From assembly GCF_029238095.1 (NCBI RefSeq), contig NZ_JAQWGS010000007.1, forward strand, positions 1-36,901: a stretch of DNA of 36,901 nucleotides. Direction: 5' to 3'. Position numbers and translations under genes: made by a program. This document shows, piece after piece, positions 14,717 through 23,503 of this stretch. The notes under the pieces are model-generated. The model did not search any database, was not told the DNA's origin, and saw nothing but the letters and a program-made list of their open reading frames with translations. The stretch is from Lacinutrix sp. (GTDB lineage: Bacteria; Bacteroidota; Bacteroidia; Flavobacteriales; Flavobacteriaceae). Position 1 is the first letter of the stretch; the number at the start of each line of letters is the position of its first letter.

Positions 14717-15709
14717 ATGAAACACATACTAAACAGATTAATAAACCACGAAAACATCTCAAGCGAAGAAGCTAGAAACGTTTTGGTAAATATTTCCGAA
14801 GGAAAATATAACCAAAGCCAAATTGCTTCATTTCTTACTGTATTTATGATGCGAAGTATCACTTTAGAAGAACTTCAAGGGTTTCGCGATGCGCTTTTAG
14901 AGCTATGTATATCAGTAGATTTATCAAATTACAATACTATAGATTTATGCGGAACTGGAGGTGATGGAAAAGACACTTTTAATATTTCTACGTTATCGGC
15001 TTTTGTAACAGCTGGAGCAGGAGTTAAAGTTGCAAAACATGGAAACTATGGTGTATCATCCGCTTCTGGGTCATCAAACGTTATGGAAGCTTTAGGCGTA
15101 CAATTCACTAAAGATGCAGACAAACTAAAACAGACAATAGATAAAGCTGGAATTTGTGTCATGCATGCTCCTCTTTTTCATCCAGCAATGAAAAACGTTG
15201 CGCCAATTCGAAAAGAATTAGGTGTTAAAACTTTCTTTAATATGTTGGGACCAATGGTAAATCCATCTTTTCCAAAAAACCAAATGGTAGGTGTTTTTAA
15301 CCTAGAATTACAAAGGTTGTATGGCTATTTATATCAAAACACAGATAAAAATTACAGCATTGTTCATGCATTAGATGGTTATGACGAAATCTCTTTAACA
15401 GGAAATACAAAAATCATCTCAAACCATTCAGAATCGATGTTAAGTCCTTCAGATTTAAACATAAAACAAATAGAACAATCTGATATTTTTGGTGGTTCAT
15501 CAGTAAAAGAAGCTGCTAAAATTTTCAAAAAGATAATCAGTGGAAAAGGTACAGATGCACAAAACAATGTTGTTTGTGCTAATGCAGGATTAGCAATTGC
15601 AACAGTAAATAACAGTTCGCATCAAAACGGATTTCAACTTGCAAAAGAAAGTTTAGAAAGTGGAAGGGCAAAAAAGAGTTTAGAGCAATTAATTGAATTA
15701 AGTAAATAA
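14717..15709 (+). CDS. trpD: Anthranilate phosphoribosyltransferase
   Basis: Transfers phosphoribose from PRPP to anthranilate. 330 residues, the usual family length. The PRPP loop CGTGGDGKDTFN is at 78-89, and the anthranilate-side loop KHGNYGVSSASG is at 107-118, where most homologues have KHGNRSVSS (here YG replaces RS). APLFHPAMKNVAPIRKELG (about 151-169) is the conserved substrate-tunnel stretch. It follows trpG by 1 base; a 75-base gap to trpC is the only sizeable gap in the operon. Confidence 0.95.
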   Translation: MKHILNRLINHENISSEEARNVLVNISEGKYNQSQIASFLTVFMMRSITLEELQGFRDALLELCISVDLSNYNTIDLCGTGGDGKDTFNISTLSAFVTAGAGVKVAKHGNYGVSSASGSSNVMEALGVQFTKDADKLKQTIDKAGICVMHAPLFHPAMKNVAPIRKELGVKTFFNMLGPMVNPSFPKNQMVGVFNLELQRLYGYLYQNTDKNYSIVHALDGYDEISLTGNTKIISNHSESMLSPSDLNIKQIEQSDIFGGSSVKEAAKIFKKIISGKGTDAQNNVVCANAGLAIATVNNSSHQNGFQLAKESLESGRAKKSLEQLIELSK

Positions 15710-15784
15710 AAAAAAGTCCACAGTAAGCAGTCTTCAGTATTTACTAGGACTGCAAACCGAATACTATGTGCTGAATACTAAAAC
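15710..15784 (+). other. 75-base spacer with repeat-like sequence in the trp operon
   Basis: The gap between trpD and trpC contains short related words: CAGTAAGCAGTCTTCAGTATT, broken as CAGTAAGCAG and TCTTCAGTATT, then GACTGC, GAATACT and CTGAATACTA. AGTATT/AATACT can pair. It looks like a degenerate intergenic repeat of the CAGT-rich type often seen in Flavobacteriia. No promoter box of the TAnnTTTG type and no T-tailed hairpin is visible, so the operon probably reads through. Confidence 0.4.
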
Positions 15785-16570
15785 ATGGATATTTTAACTA
15801 GAATTGTAAACGACAAACGCAAAGAAGTTAACCTTCGAAAACAACTTATTCCTACAAAACAACTGGAACAATCTGTTTTATTTGAAAGAGAGACCATTTC
15901 TTTAGCTAAAAAATTAAAAAATAGCGATACAGGAATTATTGCGGAGCACAAGCGTCGTTCTCCCTCAAAACAGGTAATAAATCACGACCTTAATGTTTTT
16001 GATGTCGCTAAAGGTTACGAGGAAGCAGGAGTTTGTGGAATGTCTGTATTAACGGATGGAAAATATTTTGGTGGAAGTTTAGACGACTTGCTTACTGCAA
16101 GAGCCAATTGTAATTTACCTTTATTAAGAAAAGAATTTATTATTGATCAATACCAAATTATTGAAGCCAAAGCACATGGTGCTGATGCTATTTTGTTAAT
16201 TGCTGCAATTTTATCCAAAAAAGAAATCAAGCAATTTTCAGAGTTTGCAAAAAGCTTAAATTTAGACGTGCTTTTAGAAGTTCATAATGAAGAAGAATTA
16301 AACAAATCCATAATACCAAGCTTAGACTTGTTAGGCGTAAATAATAGAAATTTAAAAACCTTTAAAGTCAGTTTAGAAATTAGTAAACAATTAAGCACAC
16401 TAATTCCAAACGATTTTATAAAAGTGTCAGAAAGTGGTATTAGCAGTATTGAAGCTATTAAAATATTACAACCTTATGGATACAAAGGTTTTTTAATTGG
16501 AGAAAATTTTATGAAAACAGATAATGCAGGAGAAAGTGCCAAACAATTTATAAAAAAATTAAAAATATGA
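15785..16570 (+). CDS. trpC: Indole-3-glycerol phosphate synthase
   Basis: Closes the indole ring from CdRP. 261 residues in one TIM barrel. Visible motifs are EHKRRSPSK (54-62, catalytic Lys), GVCGMSVLTDGKYFGGS (about 81-97), LLRKEFIIDQYQI (about 110-122, second catalytic Lys), GADAILLIAAIL, EVHNEEEL, GVNNRNLKTF (about 184-193) and VSESGI. The stop overlaps the trpF start by 4 bases (ATGA), so the two are translationally coupled. In enteric bacteria trpC and trpF are fused; here they are separate genes. Confidence 0.96.
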   Translation: MDILTRIVNDKRKEVNLRKQLIPTKQLEQSVLFERETISLAKKLKNSDTGIIAEHKRRSPSKQVINHDLNVFDVAKGYEEAGVCGMSVLTDGKYFGGSLDDLLTARANCNLPLLRKEFIIDQYQIIEAKAHGADAILLIAAILSKKEIKQFSEFAKSLNLDVLLEVHNEEELNKSIIPSLDLLGVNNRNLKTFKVSLEISKQLSTLIPNDFIKVSESGISSIEAIKILQPYGYKGFLIGENFMKTDNAGESAKQFIKKLKI

Positions 16571-17202
16571 AGTTAAAAATATGCGGAATGAAAAATGAGA
16601 ACAATATCCTTGATGTTGCAGAACTTAAACCAAGTTATATGGGTTTCATTTTTTACGAAAAATCACCACGTTACTTTAATGGTGTTATTCCAGAGATTTC
16701 AAAAGATATTAATAAAATTGGTGTTTTTGTAAATTCAACATTCGACTATATAAGAGGAAAAGTAGAAAAACACGACTTACAAGGCGTACAACTTCATGGA
16801 GATGAAACACCTGAATTATGTGAGCGCTTAAAAGCACTTGAAATTACAGTTGTAAAAGTGTTTTCTATAAAAAACCAATTCGATTTTAAAGTTTTAGAAC
16901 CTTTTGAAGACGTTTGCGATTATTATCTATTCGATACTAAAGGCAAAGAACCAGGTGGAAACGGTTATACTTTTAACTGGAATGTACTAAAAAAATATCC
17001 ATCTATTAAACCTTATTTTTTAAGTGGTGGTATAGGACCAAAAGAAATGGATTCGTTATTACTATTTTTAAAAAGACCTGAATCTGAGTTGTGCTGTACA
17101 CTAGATTTAAACAGTAAGTTTGAAACTGCTTCTAAAATAAAAGATACAGCAAAACTAAAAGCATTTAAACAAAAATTAGTAGAAGCTAATTATATTATTT
17201 AA
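16567..17202 (+). CDS. trpF: Phosphoribosylanthranilate isomerase
   Basis: Converts phosphoribosylanthranilate to CdRP by an Amadori rearrangement. 211 residues, one TIM barrel. The general base is Cys in KICGM (3-7); the general acid is in VCDYYLFDTKG (about 117-127); phosphate-binding LSGGI lies near residue 157 and LDLNSKFE near 180, where D-x-NS-x-FE is typical. It overlaps trpC by 4 bases and lies 27 bases before trpB. Confidence 0.95.
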   Translation: MKLKICGMKNENNILDVAELKPSYMGFIFYEKSPRYFNGVIPEISKDINKIGVFVNSTFDYIRGKVEKHDLQGVQLHGDETPELCERLKALEITVVKVFSIKNQFDFKVLEPFEDVCDYYLFDTKGKEPGGNGYTFNWNVLKKYPSIKPYFLSGGIGPKEMDSLLLFLKRPESELCCTLDLNSKFETASKIKDTAKLKAFKQKLVEANYII

Positions 17203-17229
17203 AAATTAATACTAATTGAAAATAGAAAA

Positions 17230-18411
17230 ATGAAATATAATATTAGCAACAATGGTTATTATGGTGATTTTGGTGGTGCATACATACCAGAAATGCTCTA
17301 TCCAAATGTAGAAGAGTTACGCCAAAATTATTTAAAAATAATGGCAGAACCTTCTTTTAAAGAAGAGTTTAATCAACTATTAAAGGACTACGTTGGTCGT
17401 CCTTCTCCACTCTATTTTGCTAGACGATTAAGCAAAAAATACAATACAAAAATCTATCTTAAACGCGAAGATTTAAACCATACAGGAGCGCATAAAGTAA
17501 ACAATACTATAGGCCAGATTTTAATGGCACAGCGTTTAGGTAAAACACGTATTATTGCCGAAACTGGAGCAGGACAACATGGTGTTGCAACTGCAACCGT
17601 TTGTGCATTAATGGGAATGGAATGCATTGTGTATATGGGAGAAATTGATATTGCACGTCAAGCTCCAAACGTTGCTAGAATGAAAATGTTAGGCGCTAAA
17701 GTTGTACCTGCATTATCAGGAAGTCGCACTCTTAAAGATGCCACAAACGAAGCCATAAGAGATTGGATTAATAATCCTATAAACACACATTATATTATAG
17801 GTAGTGTTGTTGGACCTCATCCTTATCCAGATATGGTAGCACGTTTTCAAGCAGTAGTTTCCGAGGAAATACAATGGCAGCTAAAAGAAAAAGAAGGCAA
17901 AACTACTCCAGATTATGTTGTGGCTTGCGTTGGTGGAGGTAGTAATGCCGCTGGTGCTTTTTATCATTATTTAGAAAATACAAACGTTAAACTTATTGCT
18001 GTTGAAGCTGCTGGTAAAGGCATTCACTCTGGTGAAAGCGCAGCAACTTCCGTTTTAGGAAGAGAAGGCATTATTCATGGTAGTAAAACTTTACTAATGC
18101 AAACCAAAGATGGACAAATTACGGAGCCTTACTCAATTTCTGCTGGATTAGATTATCCAGGTGTTGGACCAATGCATGCGCATTTGTATAAAACTGGTCG
18201 CGCAGAATTTATTTCGATTACAGATGATGAAGCTATGACTGCTGGTTTAGAATTAAGCCAACTTGAAGGTATTATTCCTGCCATAGAAACGTCTCATGCT
18301 TTTGCAATTTTTGATCATAAAAAATTTAAAGCAGATGATGTTGTTGTTATAAATTTATCTGGTCGTGGCGATAAAGACTTACAGAATTATATTGATTATT
18401 TTAAACTTTAA
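17230..18411 (+). CDS. trpB: Tryptophan synthase beta chain
   Basis: Condenses indole with serine using PLP. 393 residues. The PLP Lys is K89 in [22 protein letters not shown] (about 110-123) carries the catalytic Glu; [10 protein letters not shown] (about 233-242) is the phosphate-binding loop; the C terminus has NLSGRGDKD. This is the TrpB1 type that forms the alpha2-beta2 complex with TrpA, which is encoded 2 bases downstream. Confidence 0.97.
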   Translation: MKYNISNNGYYGDFGGAYIPEMLYPNVEELRQNYLKIMAEPSFKEEFNQLLKDYVGRPSPLYFARRLSKKYNTKIYLKREDLNHTGAHKVNNTIGQILMAQRLGKTRIIAETGAGQHGVATATVCALMGMECIVYMGEIDIARQAPNVARMKMLGAKVVPALSGSRTLKDATNEAIRDWINNPINTHYIIGSVVGPHPYPDMVARFQAVVSEEIQWQLKEKEGKTTPDYVVACVGGGSNAAGAFYHYLENTNVKLIAVEAAGKGIHSGESAATSVLGREGIIHGSKTLLMQTKDGQITEPYSISAGLDYPGVGPMHAHLYKTGRAEFISITDDEAMTAGLELSQLEGIIPAIETSHAFAIFDHKKFKADDVVVINLSGRGDKDLQNYIDYFKL

Positions 18412-18413
18412 TT

Positions 18414-19178
18414 GTGAATAGAATAAACCAAAAACTCAAAGAAGATAAAAAGCTTTTAAGCATTTATTTTTCGGCAGGATATCCAAATTTAAACGACACT
18501 GTTTCAATAATTGAAAACCTTGAGAAAAATGGTGTAGATATGATAGAAATAGGATTGCCCTTTAGCGATCCATTAGCAGATGGACCAACAATACAAGCAA
18601 GTTCCACCGAAGCTCTAAAAAACGGAATGACAACCGAAGTTCTTTTTAATCAATTAAAAGACATTAGAAAAACAGTAACAATACCTTTAATTATCATGGG
18701 TTATTTTAACCCAATGTTACAATATGGAGTTGAAGCCTTTTGCGAAAAATGCCAACAAACAGGAATCGATGGTTTAATTATTCCTGATTTACCTGTAGAT
18801 GTTTATAACGAGCGATACAAAGCCACTTTCGAGAAATACGGGTTAATAAATGTGTTTTTAATTACGCCTCAAACAAGCATTGAGCGTATTAATTTTATAG
18901 ATTCTATTTCAAACGGATTTATATATATGGTTAGTAGTGCAAGCGTTACAGGAAGCAGTTCTGGTTTTGGTGATGAACAAACAAATTATTTTAAACGCAT
19001 TAAGAACATGAAATTAAAAAATCCTCAAATTGTTGGTTTTGGGATTAACAGTAATGAAACTTTTAATCAAGCTACTTTGTCTGCAAAAGGAGCAATTATT
19101 GGAAGTGCATTTATCAAGCATTTATCAAAAAAAGGTGTCAATACAATACATGAATTTGTGTCTGGTATTTTAAGATAG
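18414..19178 (+). CDS. trpA: Tryptophan synthase alpha chain
   Basis: Cleaves indole-3-glycerol phosphate to indole, passed by channel to TrpB. 254 residues. E45 (MIEIGLPFSDP) and D56 (LADGPTIQ) match the catalytic pair Glu49/Asp60 of the E. coli enzyme with the same spacing. IIPDLPVD and VSSASVTGSSSGF (phosphate loop) are present. The start codon is GTG at 18414, two bases after the trpB stop, and no in-frame ATG fits. This is the last gene of the operon. Confidence 0.96.
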   Translation: MNRINQKLKEDKKLLSIYFSAGYPNLNDTVSIIENLEKNGVDMIEIGLPFSDPLADGPTIQASSTEALKNGMTTEVLFNQLKDIRKTVTIPLIIMGYFNPMLQYGVEAFCEKCQQTGIDGLIIPDLPVDVYNERYKATFEKYGLINVFLITPQTSIERINFIDSISNGFIYMVSSASVTGSSSGFGDEQTNYFKRIKNMKLKNPQIVGFGINSNETFNQATLSAKGAIIGSAFIKHLSKKGVNTIHEFVSGILR

Positions 19179-19272
19179 TTTAACAAACTGATTAGTATAT
19201 TTAACGATGTCTTGTGATAGATTTTCTCATATTTTTATACTTTAAGTAAGAATCAAAAAAACAATTTAAACT

Positions 19273-19422
19273 ATGGGAATGATTAAAGATAGAAAGAAAT
19301 TTAAAACGACAGTAAAACAAACAAATCCTACTAATCCAAGGGCAAACACAAAAATGGAAACGAATGATTTTGATATAGATAAATCGACTATTAAAAAACA
19401 ACAAAATAAAACCAACAGCTAA
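19273..19422 (+). CDS. Small basic protein, 49 aa
   Basis: An ATG at 19273 opens a 49-codon ORF. The product starts MGMIKDRKKFKTTVKQTNPT and is hydrophilic, rich in Lys, Thr, Asn and Gln, with no membrane segment or cysteine; it is probably disordered. It ends 21 bases before a strong plus-strand terminator, which supports expression as a separate unit. A minus-strand ORF over the same bases looks like an antisense shadow. I do not recognise the family. Confidence 0.5.
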   Translation: MGMIKDRKKFKTTVKQTNPTNPRANTKMETNDFDIDKSTIKKQQNKTNS

Positions 19423-19443
19423 TTTAATTTTAGATTAGATATT

Positions 19444-19476
19444 AAATGCCTATTCAGTATATTTGAATAGGCATTT
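19444..19476 (+). terminator. Intrinsic terminator after the 49-aa ORF
   Basis: AAATGCCTATTCA pairs perfectly with TGAATAGGCATTT around a 7-base loop; the T run continues to nine T. It ends just before the ATG of the membrane-protein gene at 19483. Confidence 0.9.
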
Positions 19477-19482
19477 TTTTTT

Positions 19483-19707
19483 ATGAAACTATTTAACGAT
19501 TACAGACTTATTATTCTATTGTGTTTAACCTTAGGCTTAGCTCCTTTTTTTCCAGAACCTCATCTTTGGGGAAAACTTAAATGGATTATTGGAGGAGCAA
19601 ATGGCATGCAACTTCAAGATTTGTTTGATGTTTTAATGCATGGTTTTCCTTGGATACTTTTAATTAGACTTATCATTTTAAAATTAACTTCAAAAGATGC
19701 CACTTAA
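19483..19707 (+). CDS. Small conserved membrane protein
   Basis: A protein of 74 residues with two hydrophobic segments, about 8-22 (RLIILLCLTLGLAPF) and about 50-66 (VLMHGFPWILLIRLIIL), joined by a loop with PHLWGKLKWIIGGANGM. Similar short proteins sit next to trmL in Flavobacteriia, to my recollection sometimes labelled RND transporter without good reason, since it is far too short for that. Function unknown. Its end overlaps the trmL start by 11 bases, so the two genes are coupled. Confidence 0.75.
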   Translation: MKLFNDYRLIILLCLTLGLAPFFPEPHLWGKLKWIIGGANGMQLQDLFDVLMHGFPWILLIRLIILKLTSKDAT

Positions 19708-20155
19708 CATTGTTTTAATAGAGCCCGAAATACCAAACAATACCGGAAATATAGGTAGATTAGCTTTAGCTTCAGGCTCTAATTTACATTTAGTTAAACC
19801 ATTTGGTTTTGAAATTACAGATGCTAGATTAAAACGAGCAGGTTTAGATTATTGGCAACACTTGAACTTACATTATTACGAAAGTATCGAAGAATTCTTC
19901 AGAAAAAATGAAGATAAAAAAATGGTGTTTCTGTCTAGTCATGGTAAAAAAAAACATTGGGATATTGCATTTGAAGACGATTTGTTTTTAGTCTTCGGAA
20001 AAGAATCTGAAGGCCTGCCAAAAACGATAACAGAAAAATACACTGATAAACTCTTTAAAATTCCATTGTATAGTGAGCATGTTAGAAGCTTAAACTTAGC
20101 AAATGCTGTAAGTATTATAGTTTATGAGGGTTTAAGGCAGTTAGACTTACAATAA
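19697..20155 (+). CDS. trmL: tRNA (cytidine(34)-2'-O)-methyltransferase
   Basis: A SPOUT-class methyltransferase of 152 residues, the usual TrmL size. Motifs are IVLIEPEIPNNTGNIGRLA (5-23, with the conserved N and R), GFEITDARLKRAGLDYW, LVFGKESEGLP (about 98-108) and the C-terminal knot IPLYSEHVRSLNLANAVSII. The family methylates the wobble ribose of certain leucine tRNAs. The gene overlaps the small membrane-protein gene by 11 bases and converges on the VF530-type gene with only 8 bases between the stop codons. Confidence 0.92.
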   Translation: MPLNIVLIEPEIPNNTGNIGRLALASGSNLHLVKPFGFEITDARLKRAGLDYWQHLNLHYYESIEEFFRKNEDKKMVFLSSHGKKKHWDIAFEDDLFLVFGKESEGLPKTITEKYTDKLFKIPLYSEHVRSLNLANAVSIIVYEGLRQLDLQ

Positions 20156-20163
20156 CTATTCTA

Positions 20164-20391
20164 TCAACGTTTGTTTTTCTTTAAATACTCTAAATACATA
20201 ATCTCAACCTTAGTGCGAGCCCAAGGCATACGACGTAAAAACTTTAAACTTGATTTCACAGACGGATTATCTGTAAAGCATTTAATCTTAATATTGTAAG
20301 CCATATATTCCCAACCATAATGTGCTTGTAAATCGGTTATGATTTTTTCAAGCTTTATACCATGGAGTGGATTATTTGGTTGTGATTCCAT
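20164..20391 (-). CDS. VF530-family small DNA-binding protein
   Basis: A protein of 75 residues that matches the VF530 (DUF2132) family by its core: NPLHGIKLEKIITDL, LQAHYGWEYMA, IKCFTDNPSVKSSLKFLRR and MPWARTKVEIMYL. Members are about 70 residues with a helical fold similar to SAP-like DNA-binding domains; physiological role unknown. Its ATG overlaps the stop of the upstream gene by one base (TAATG), so it is co-translated with that gene and the helicase. Confidence 0.88.
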   Translation of the reverse strand: MESQPNNPLHGIKLEKIITDLQAHYGWEYMAYNIKIKCFTDNPSVKSSLKFLRRMPWARTKVEIMYLEYLKKNKR

Positions 20392-20606
20392 TATAGCCTT
20401 TTAATCATGTTTTTAATCTTCACTGCTTTCTCAAAGTGATCCAATTGGTGTGTTTCAATCCACCAAGTAGCAGCTTCCATTAATAACTTAGGATTATCAT
20501 TTTCATTTTTAAAAAAAGCATAAAAGGAAAGACCAACGGTATTTCCTTTTTGTGCAATTTTAGTATTACACACTTCTATTATTTTATCTTTTAATACTTG
20601 AGTCAT
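20391..20606 (-). CDS. Small conserved protein (DUF6500-like)
   Basis: From the ATG at 20606 the protein has 71 residues: it begins MTQVLKDKIIEVCNTKIAQK and contains GLSFYAFFKNENDNPKLLME and AATWWIETHQLDHFEKAVKI. This pattern resembles what I recall as DUF6500; the function is unknown. A longer frame reaching 20699 would overlap the helicase and begins with helicase-tail bases, so it is rejected. The gene begins 1 base after the helicase stop and overlaps the next gene by 1 base. Confidence 0.8.
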   Translation of the reverse strand: MTQVLKDKIIEVCNTKIAQKGNTVGLSFYAFFKNENDNPKLLMEAATWWIETHQLDHFEKAVKIKNMIKRL

Positions 20607-20607
20607 T

Positions 20608-21930
20608 TTAACTTCTAGAAGTATTCGAGCGTCTATCACTACTTGAACCTCTGCTCTTGTTCTTGTTACGATTTCTTCCACCATTTCCAGAAGACGCATT
20701 TCCTTTAGATCTATCTCCAGAACCTTTTCCAGAACTTTTAGCTTTATTTCTAGGTTGTCTATTCTGACCTGGTTTTATTGGTGTAGTTGACGCATTTGGA
20801 TCAGGCTCAAAACCTTCCATAATTTCAACTGGTAGTTTTTCGCCTATAAGTTTTTGTATGTCTCTTAAAAAAGTAGTTTCATCTGCACTTACTAAAGAGA
20901 TGGCTTCTCCTTTTGCACCTGCTCTTCCTGTTCTACCAATTCTATGTACATAATCTTCAGATATATTTGGAATCTCAAAATTAATAACGTGCGGTAATAA
21001 TGGAATATCTAATCCTCGTGCTGCAATGTCAGTAGCAACCATTACGCGAACAGCTCCATCTTTAAAACCTTTTAAAGCTTTAGTTCTCGCGCCTTGACTT
21101 TTATTACCATGAATAGCTGCTGCTGTAATACCAGATCCTATCAACTTTTTAGTTAGGTTGTTGGCACCATGTTTTGTTCGTGTAAAAACAAGAACCTGTT
21201 TCCAGTTCCCTTCAGAAATAAGCTTAATTATTAAACCTGTTTTATGGGCTTTAGCTACACGGTATACTTTTTGTGAAATAGCTTCAACAGCAGTGTTTTC
21301 TGGAGTTGCCTCTACTTGCACTGGATTACTTAGAATAGTAAACGCTAGTTTTTTAATGTCTTTTGAAAATGTTGCCGAGAACATTAAGTTTTGTCTTTTG
21401 TCTGGAATTAATTTCATAACACGTTCTATATCGCGTAAAAAACCCATATCTAACATTCTGTCTGCTTCGTCTAAAACAAATATCTCTACACGTTTAAGTG
21501 ACAATAATCCTTGATTGTTTAAATCCAATAAACGTCCTGGAGTTGCTACTAAAATATCTACACCATTTTTAATGTGTGCAACTTGTGGTTTTTGGTTTAC
21601 ACCACCAAAAATAACAGCACTACGCAAATTTAAAAACTCGCTATATTCTTTAACATTAGCATACACTTGTGCTGCTAATTCTCTTGTTGGTGTTAAAACC
21701 AAAGCACGAATAGGTCTAAATTTTTCTTTTGGGTTCTCGCTTAATATGTGTAGCATTGGCAAGGTGAAACCTGCTGTTTTTCCGGTTCCTGTTTGTGCAG
21801 ATGCCAGAACATCGTAACCATCTAAAATAGGTGGAATTGCTTTTGCTTGTATAGGTGAAGGTGTATCGTATCCTTTTTTACTAATCGCTTTAAGTATAGG
21901 CTCAGAAAGGCCCAATAATTTGAATGACAT
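20608..21930 (-). CDS. rhlE: DEAD-box ATP-dependent RNA helicase, RhlE-like
   Basis: A 440-residue DEAD-box helicase. Motifs in order: Q motif GYDTPSPIQ (20-28), [10 protein letters not shown] (43-52), LTPTRELA (79-86), TPGRLLDL (130-137), [13 protein letters not shown] (152-164), [26 protein letters not shown] and [10 protein letters not shown]. The C-terminal tail (about 380-440) is disordered, rich in Gly, Ser, Arg, Lys and Asn, as in many RhlE proteins that remodel ribosome or mRNA structures. It leads a three-gene unit with two small proteins. The 5' side has a possible TACCTTTG box at 21989-21996 on the minus strand. RhlE is the closest named type; an exact orthologue is not proven. Confidence 0.92.
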   Translation of the reverse strand: MSFKLLGLSEPILKAISKKGYDTPSPIQAKAIPPILDGYDVLASAQTGTGKTAGFTLPMLHILSENPKEKFRPIRALVLTPTRELAAQVYANVKEYSEFLNLRSAVIFGGVNQKPQVAHIKNGVDILVATPGRLLDLNNQGLLSLKRVEIFVLDEADRMLDMGFLRDIERVMKLIPDKRQNLMFSATFSKDIKKLAFTILSNPVQVEATPENTAVEAISQKVYRVAKAHKTGLIIKLISEGNWKQVLVFTRTKHGANNLTKKLIGSGITAAAIHGNKSQGARTKALKGFKDGAVRVMVATDIAARGLDIPLLPHVINFEIPNISEDYVHRIGRTGRAGAKGEAISLVSADETTFLRDIQKLIGEKLPVEIMEGFEPDPNASTTPIKPGQNRQPRNKAKSSGKGSGDRSKGNASSGNGGRNRNKNKSRGSSSDRRSNTSRS

Positions 21931-22145
21931 AAATAAATTTTATGAGATAAACTCTAATTTATTTAGACTATCCCTTTTTAATATGCACCAAAGGTAGTGC
22001 TATTTTATACTTTAATTAGTGTGTTTGCCAAATGTTTGTGTTTTGAAGGTTAGGGTTTATGGAAAAAATAGACGATATTAGAGTTTAAGTAAACTGCTGT
22101 TATAAAACAATTTCACATTATCTAACACATTCACAACTATTTAAA

Positions 22146-22519
22146 ATGAAAAAAATACTATTTGTATTTATAATTTTAACAACCTCTACTAGTCTTAGTC
22201 AAGACATTAGATTAGTAAATTTTGAATCTTCTAGTTGTACTGAAGAACAAGGAATTGGAAATAGTAACTTTCTATAAAAGAAGATAAGAACACTTTAATA
22301 ATAAAAATTACTGCAGAATTAAATTGTTGTGCTAGTGTTTTTGCATCTGTAGATTTTAAAAAAAGGTTTTTGAGAAAGAATATTCTTAACTTAAGGTATG
22401 AAAATTATTCAGAGGAATACTGTAACTGTATTTGTTATTTTGAATATGAATATACTATTGAAGGGCTTAAAAAAAACAACTATCTAATCTATATTAATAA
22501 TAAAGAAATTGAAAAGTAA
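22146..22519 (+). pseudogene. Frameshifted Cys-rich secreted protein
   Basis: The reading starts MKKILFVFIILTTSTSLSQD, a signal peptide, and continues to SSCTEEQGIGNSN before a stop at 22275-22277. In the frame one base back, an open reading continues as SIKEDKNTLIIKI, then LNCCASVF, YCNCICYFEYEY and IEGL to a TAA at 22517-22519. Adding one T to the TTT at 22269-22271 joins the two parts as NFSIKEDK. The joined product of about 124 residues, with CC and CxCxC motifs, resembles small exported proteins of Flavobacteriia. Either a recent frameshift or a homopolymer sequencing error is possible. Confidence 0.7.
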
Positions 22520-22671
22520 CTACACCTTTTTAAACAGAGGTTCATGAATAATATAGCCTGTTTATGGTTTTATATTTACTAAAAAATAATGTATATTTAA
22601 AGATAATTTAGGTGATATGCTGAAAAACCATAAAATAGAGTAAGCACTAAACTAACCAAAACCAATATAAA

Positions 22672-23390
22672 ATGAAAAATTGAAAGTTTATTAAATCGTC
22701 ACTTTTTGCTGTAATCGCTATTGTTCTTGTAAGTGCATTCCTTATTTCCTCTACAACAGTAGAAGAATCGAATAGCAAGGTAATCGATAAGTTATCTGCG
22801 GAGTTAGATAATATGAAACAAGAAATAACAAAATTAAAAACAAACGAAACCGATAACATGGTATCAATGGATCCTTTCATAGGAGAAGTTACCTTATTTG
22901 CAGGAAATTTTGCACCACGTGGATGGGCACTTTGCAACGGTCAATTACTAGCCATATCACAAAATACAGCATTATTTTCTATACTAGGAACTACTTATGG
23001 TGGAGATGGTAGAACTACTTTTGCTTTACCAGATTTAAGAGGTAGGAGTATTGTTGGTGCTGGTAGAGGTCCTGGTTTATCAGATATTAGACTGGGACAA
23101 AAAGGTGGTCAAGAATATGTAACTTTAACGACTATGAATTTACCTAGTCATACTCATAGTGCTTTATCACAAATACCTGGTTTTCAGGTAGACTCAGAGA
23201 CTGAAGGAGAGGAATTCACAAAAGGTAACAACTCATTTCTTTCTGTTGGTAACTCATCTAATACTACACTTAATAGCGCTAAAATACAAATTAACAATAC
23301 AGAGGTCAACAGTCGTTTTATAATAGAAATCCTTTTTTAAGCATGAATTACATAATAGCACTACAAGGTATATTTCCATCACGAAGTTAA
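22672..23390 (+). pseudogene. Phage tail collar (MdpB-like) protein, disrupted twice
   Basis: Intact reading covers 22684-23340. From the ATG at 22672, codon 4 is TGA; the frame then gives KFIKSSLFAVIAIVLVSAFL, a plausible signal or membrane segment, a short coiled region and a tail-collar domain (MDPFIGEVTLFAGNFAPRGW, CNGQLLAISQNTALFSILG, TTYGGDGRTTFALPDLRGRS). Near the end the frame reads into an unusual tail and stops at 23340, while the frame one base back continues with the family's usual ending, NPFLSMNYIIALQGIFPSR, to 23390. Adding a T to the run TTTT near 23315 restores it. An in-frame ATG at 22813 could give a shorter protein lacking the signal. Collar-domain proteins of this type are often exported in Flavobacteriia; role unknown. 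Confidence 0.75.
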
Positions 23391-23418
23391 TATTTATACT
23401 TTTTAATAAATATATTAA

Positions 23419-23454
23419 AAAAGGGAGTTTGATGCTTAATTCAAACTCCCTTTT
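23419..23454. terminator. Bidirectional terminator between collar gene and SDR gene
   Basis: AAAAGGGAGTTTGA pairs perfectly with TCAAACTCCCTTTT around an 8-base loop. T runs are present on both strands, so it can end both the plus-strand collar gene and the minus-strand SDR gene. Confidence 0.9.
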
Positions 23455-23503
23455 AATTTTGGTGAATACTCAAAAATCTATTAAATAGTTATGATTAAAA
23501 AAA

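Noticed and set aside
19201..19404. Minus-strand 67-codon ORF
   Set aside because: Antisense to the 49-aa ORF with no start context and an Ile/Phe/Cys-rich reading typical of shadows in AT-rich DNA.
20607..20699. N-terminal extension of the DUF6500-like gene into the helicase
   Set aside because: The extra 31 residues are the out-of-frame reading of the helicase tail; the ATG at 20606 begins right after the helicase stop.
22681..22683. TGA at codon 4 as selenocysteine or a reassigned codon
   Set aside because: No selenocysteine-insertion hairpin is apparent downstream, the position is before a signal segment, and no other gene in the window needs TGA to be read as an amino acid.
22647..22937. 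Minus-strand ORF over the collar gene
   Set aside because: Antisense to a recognisable tail-collar domain.
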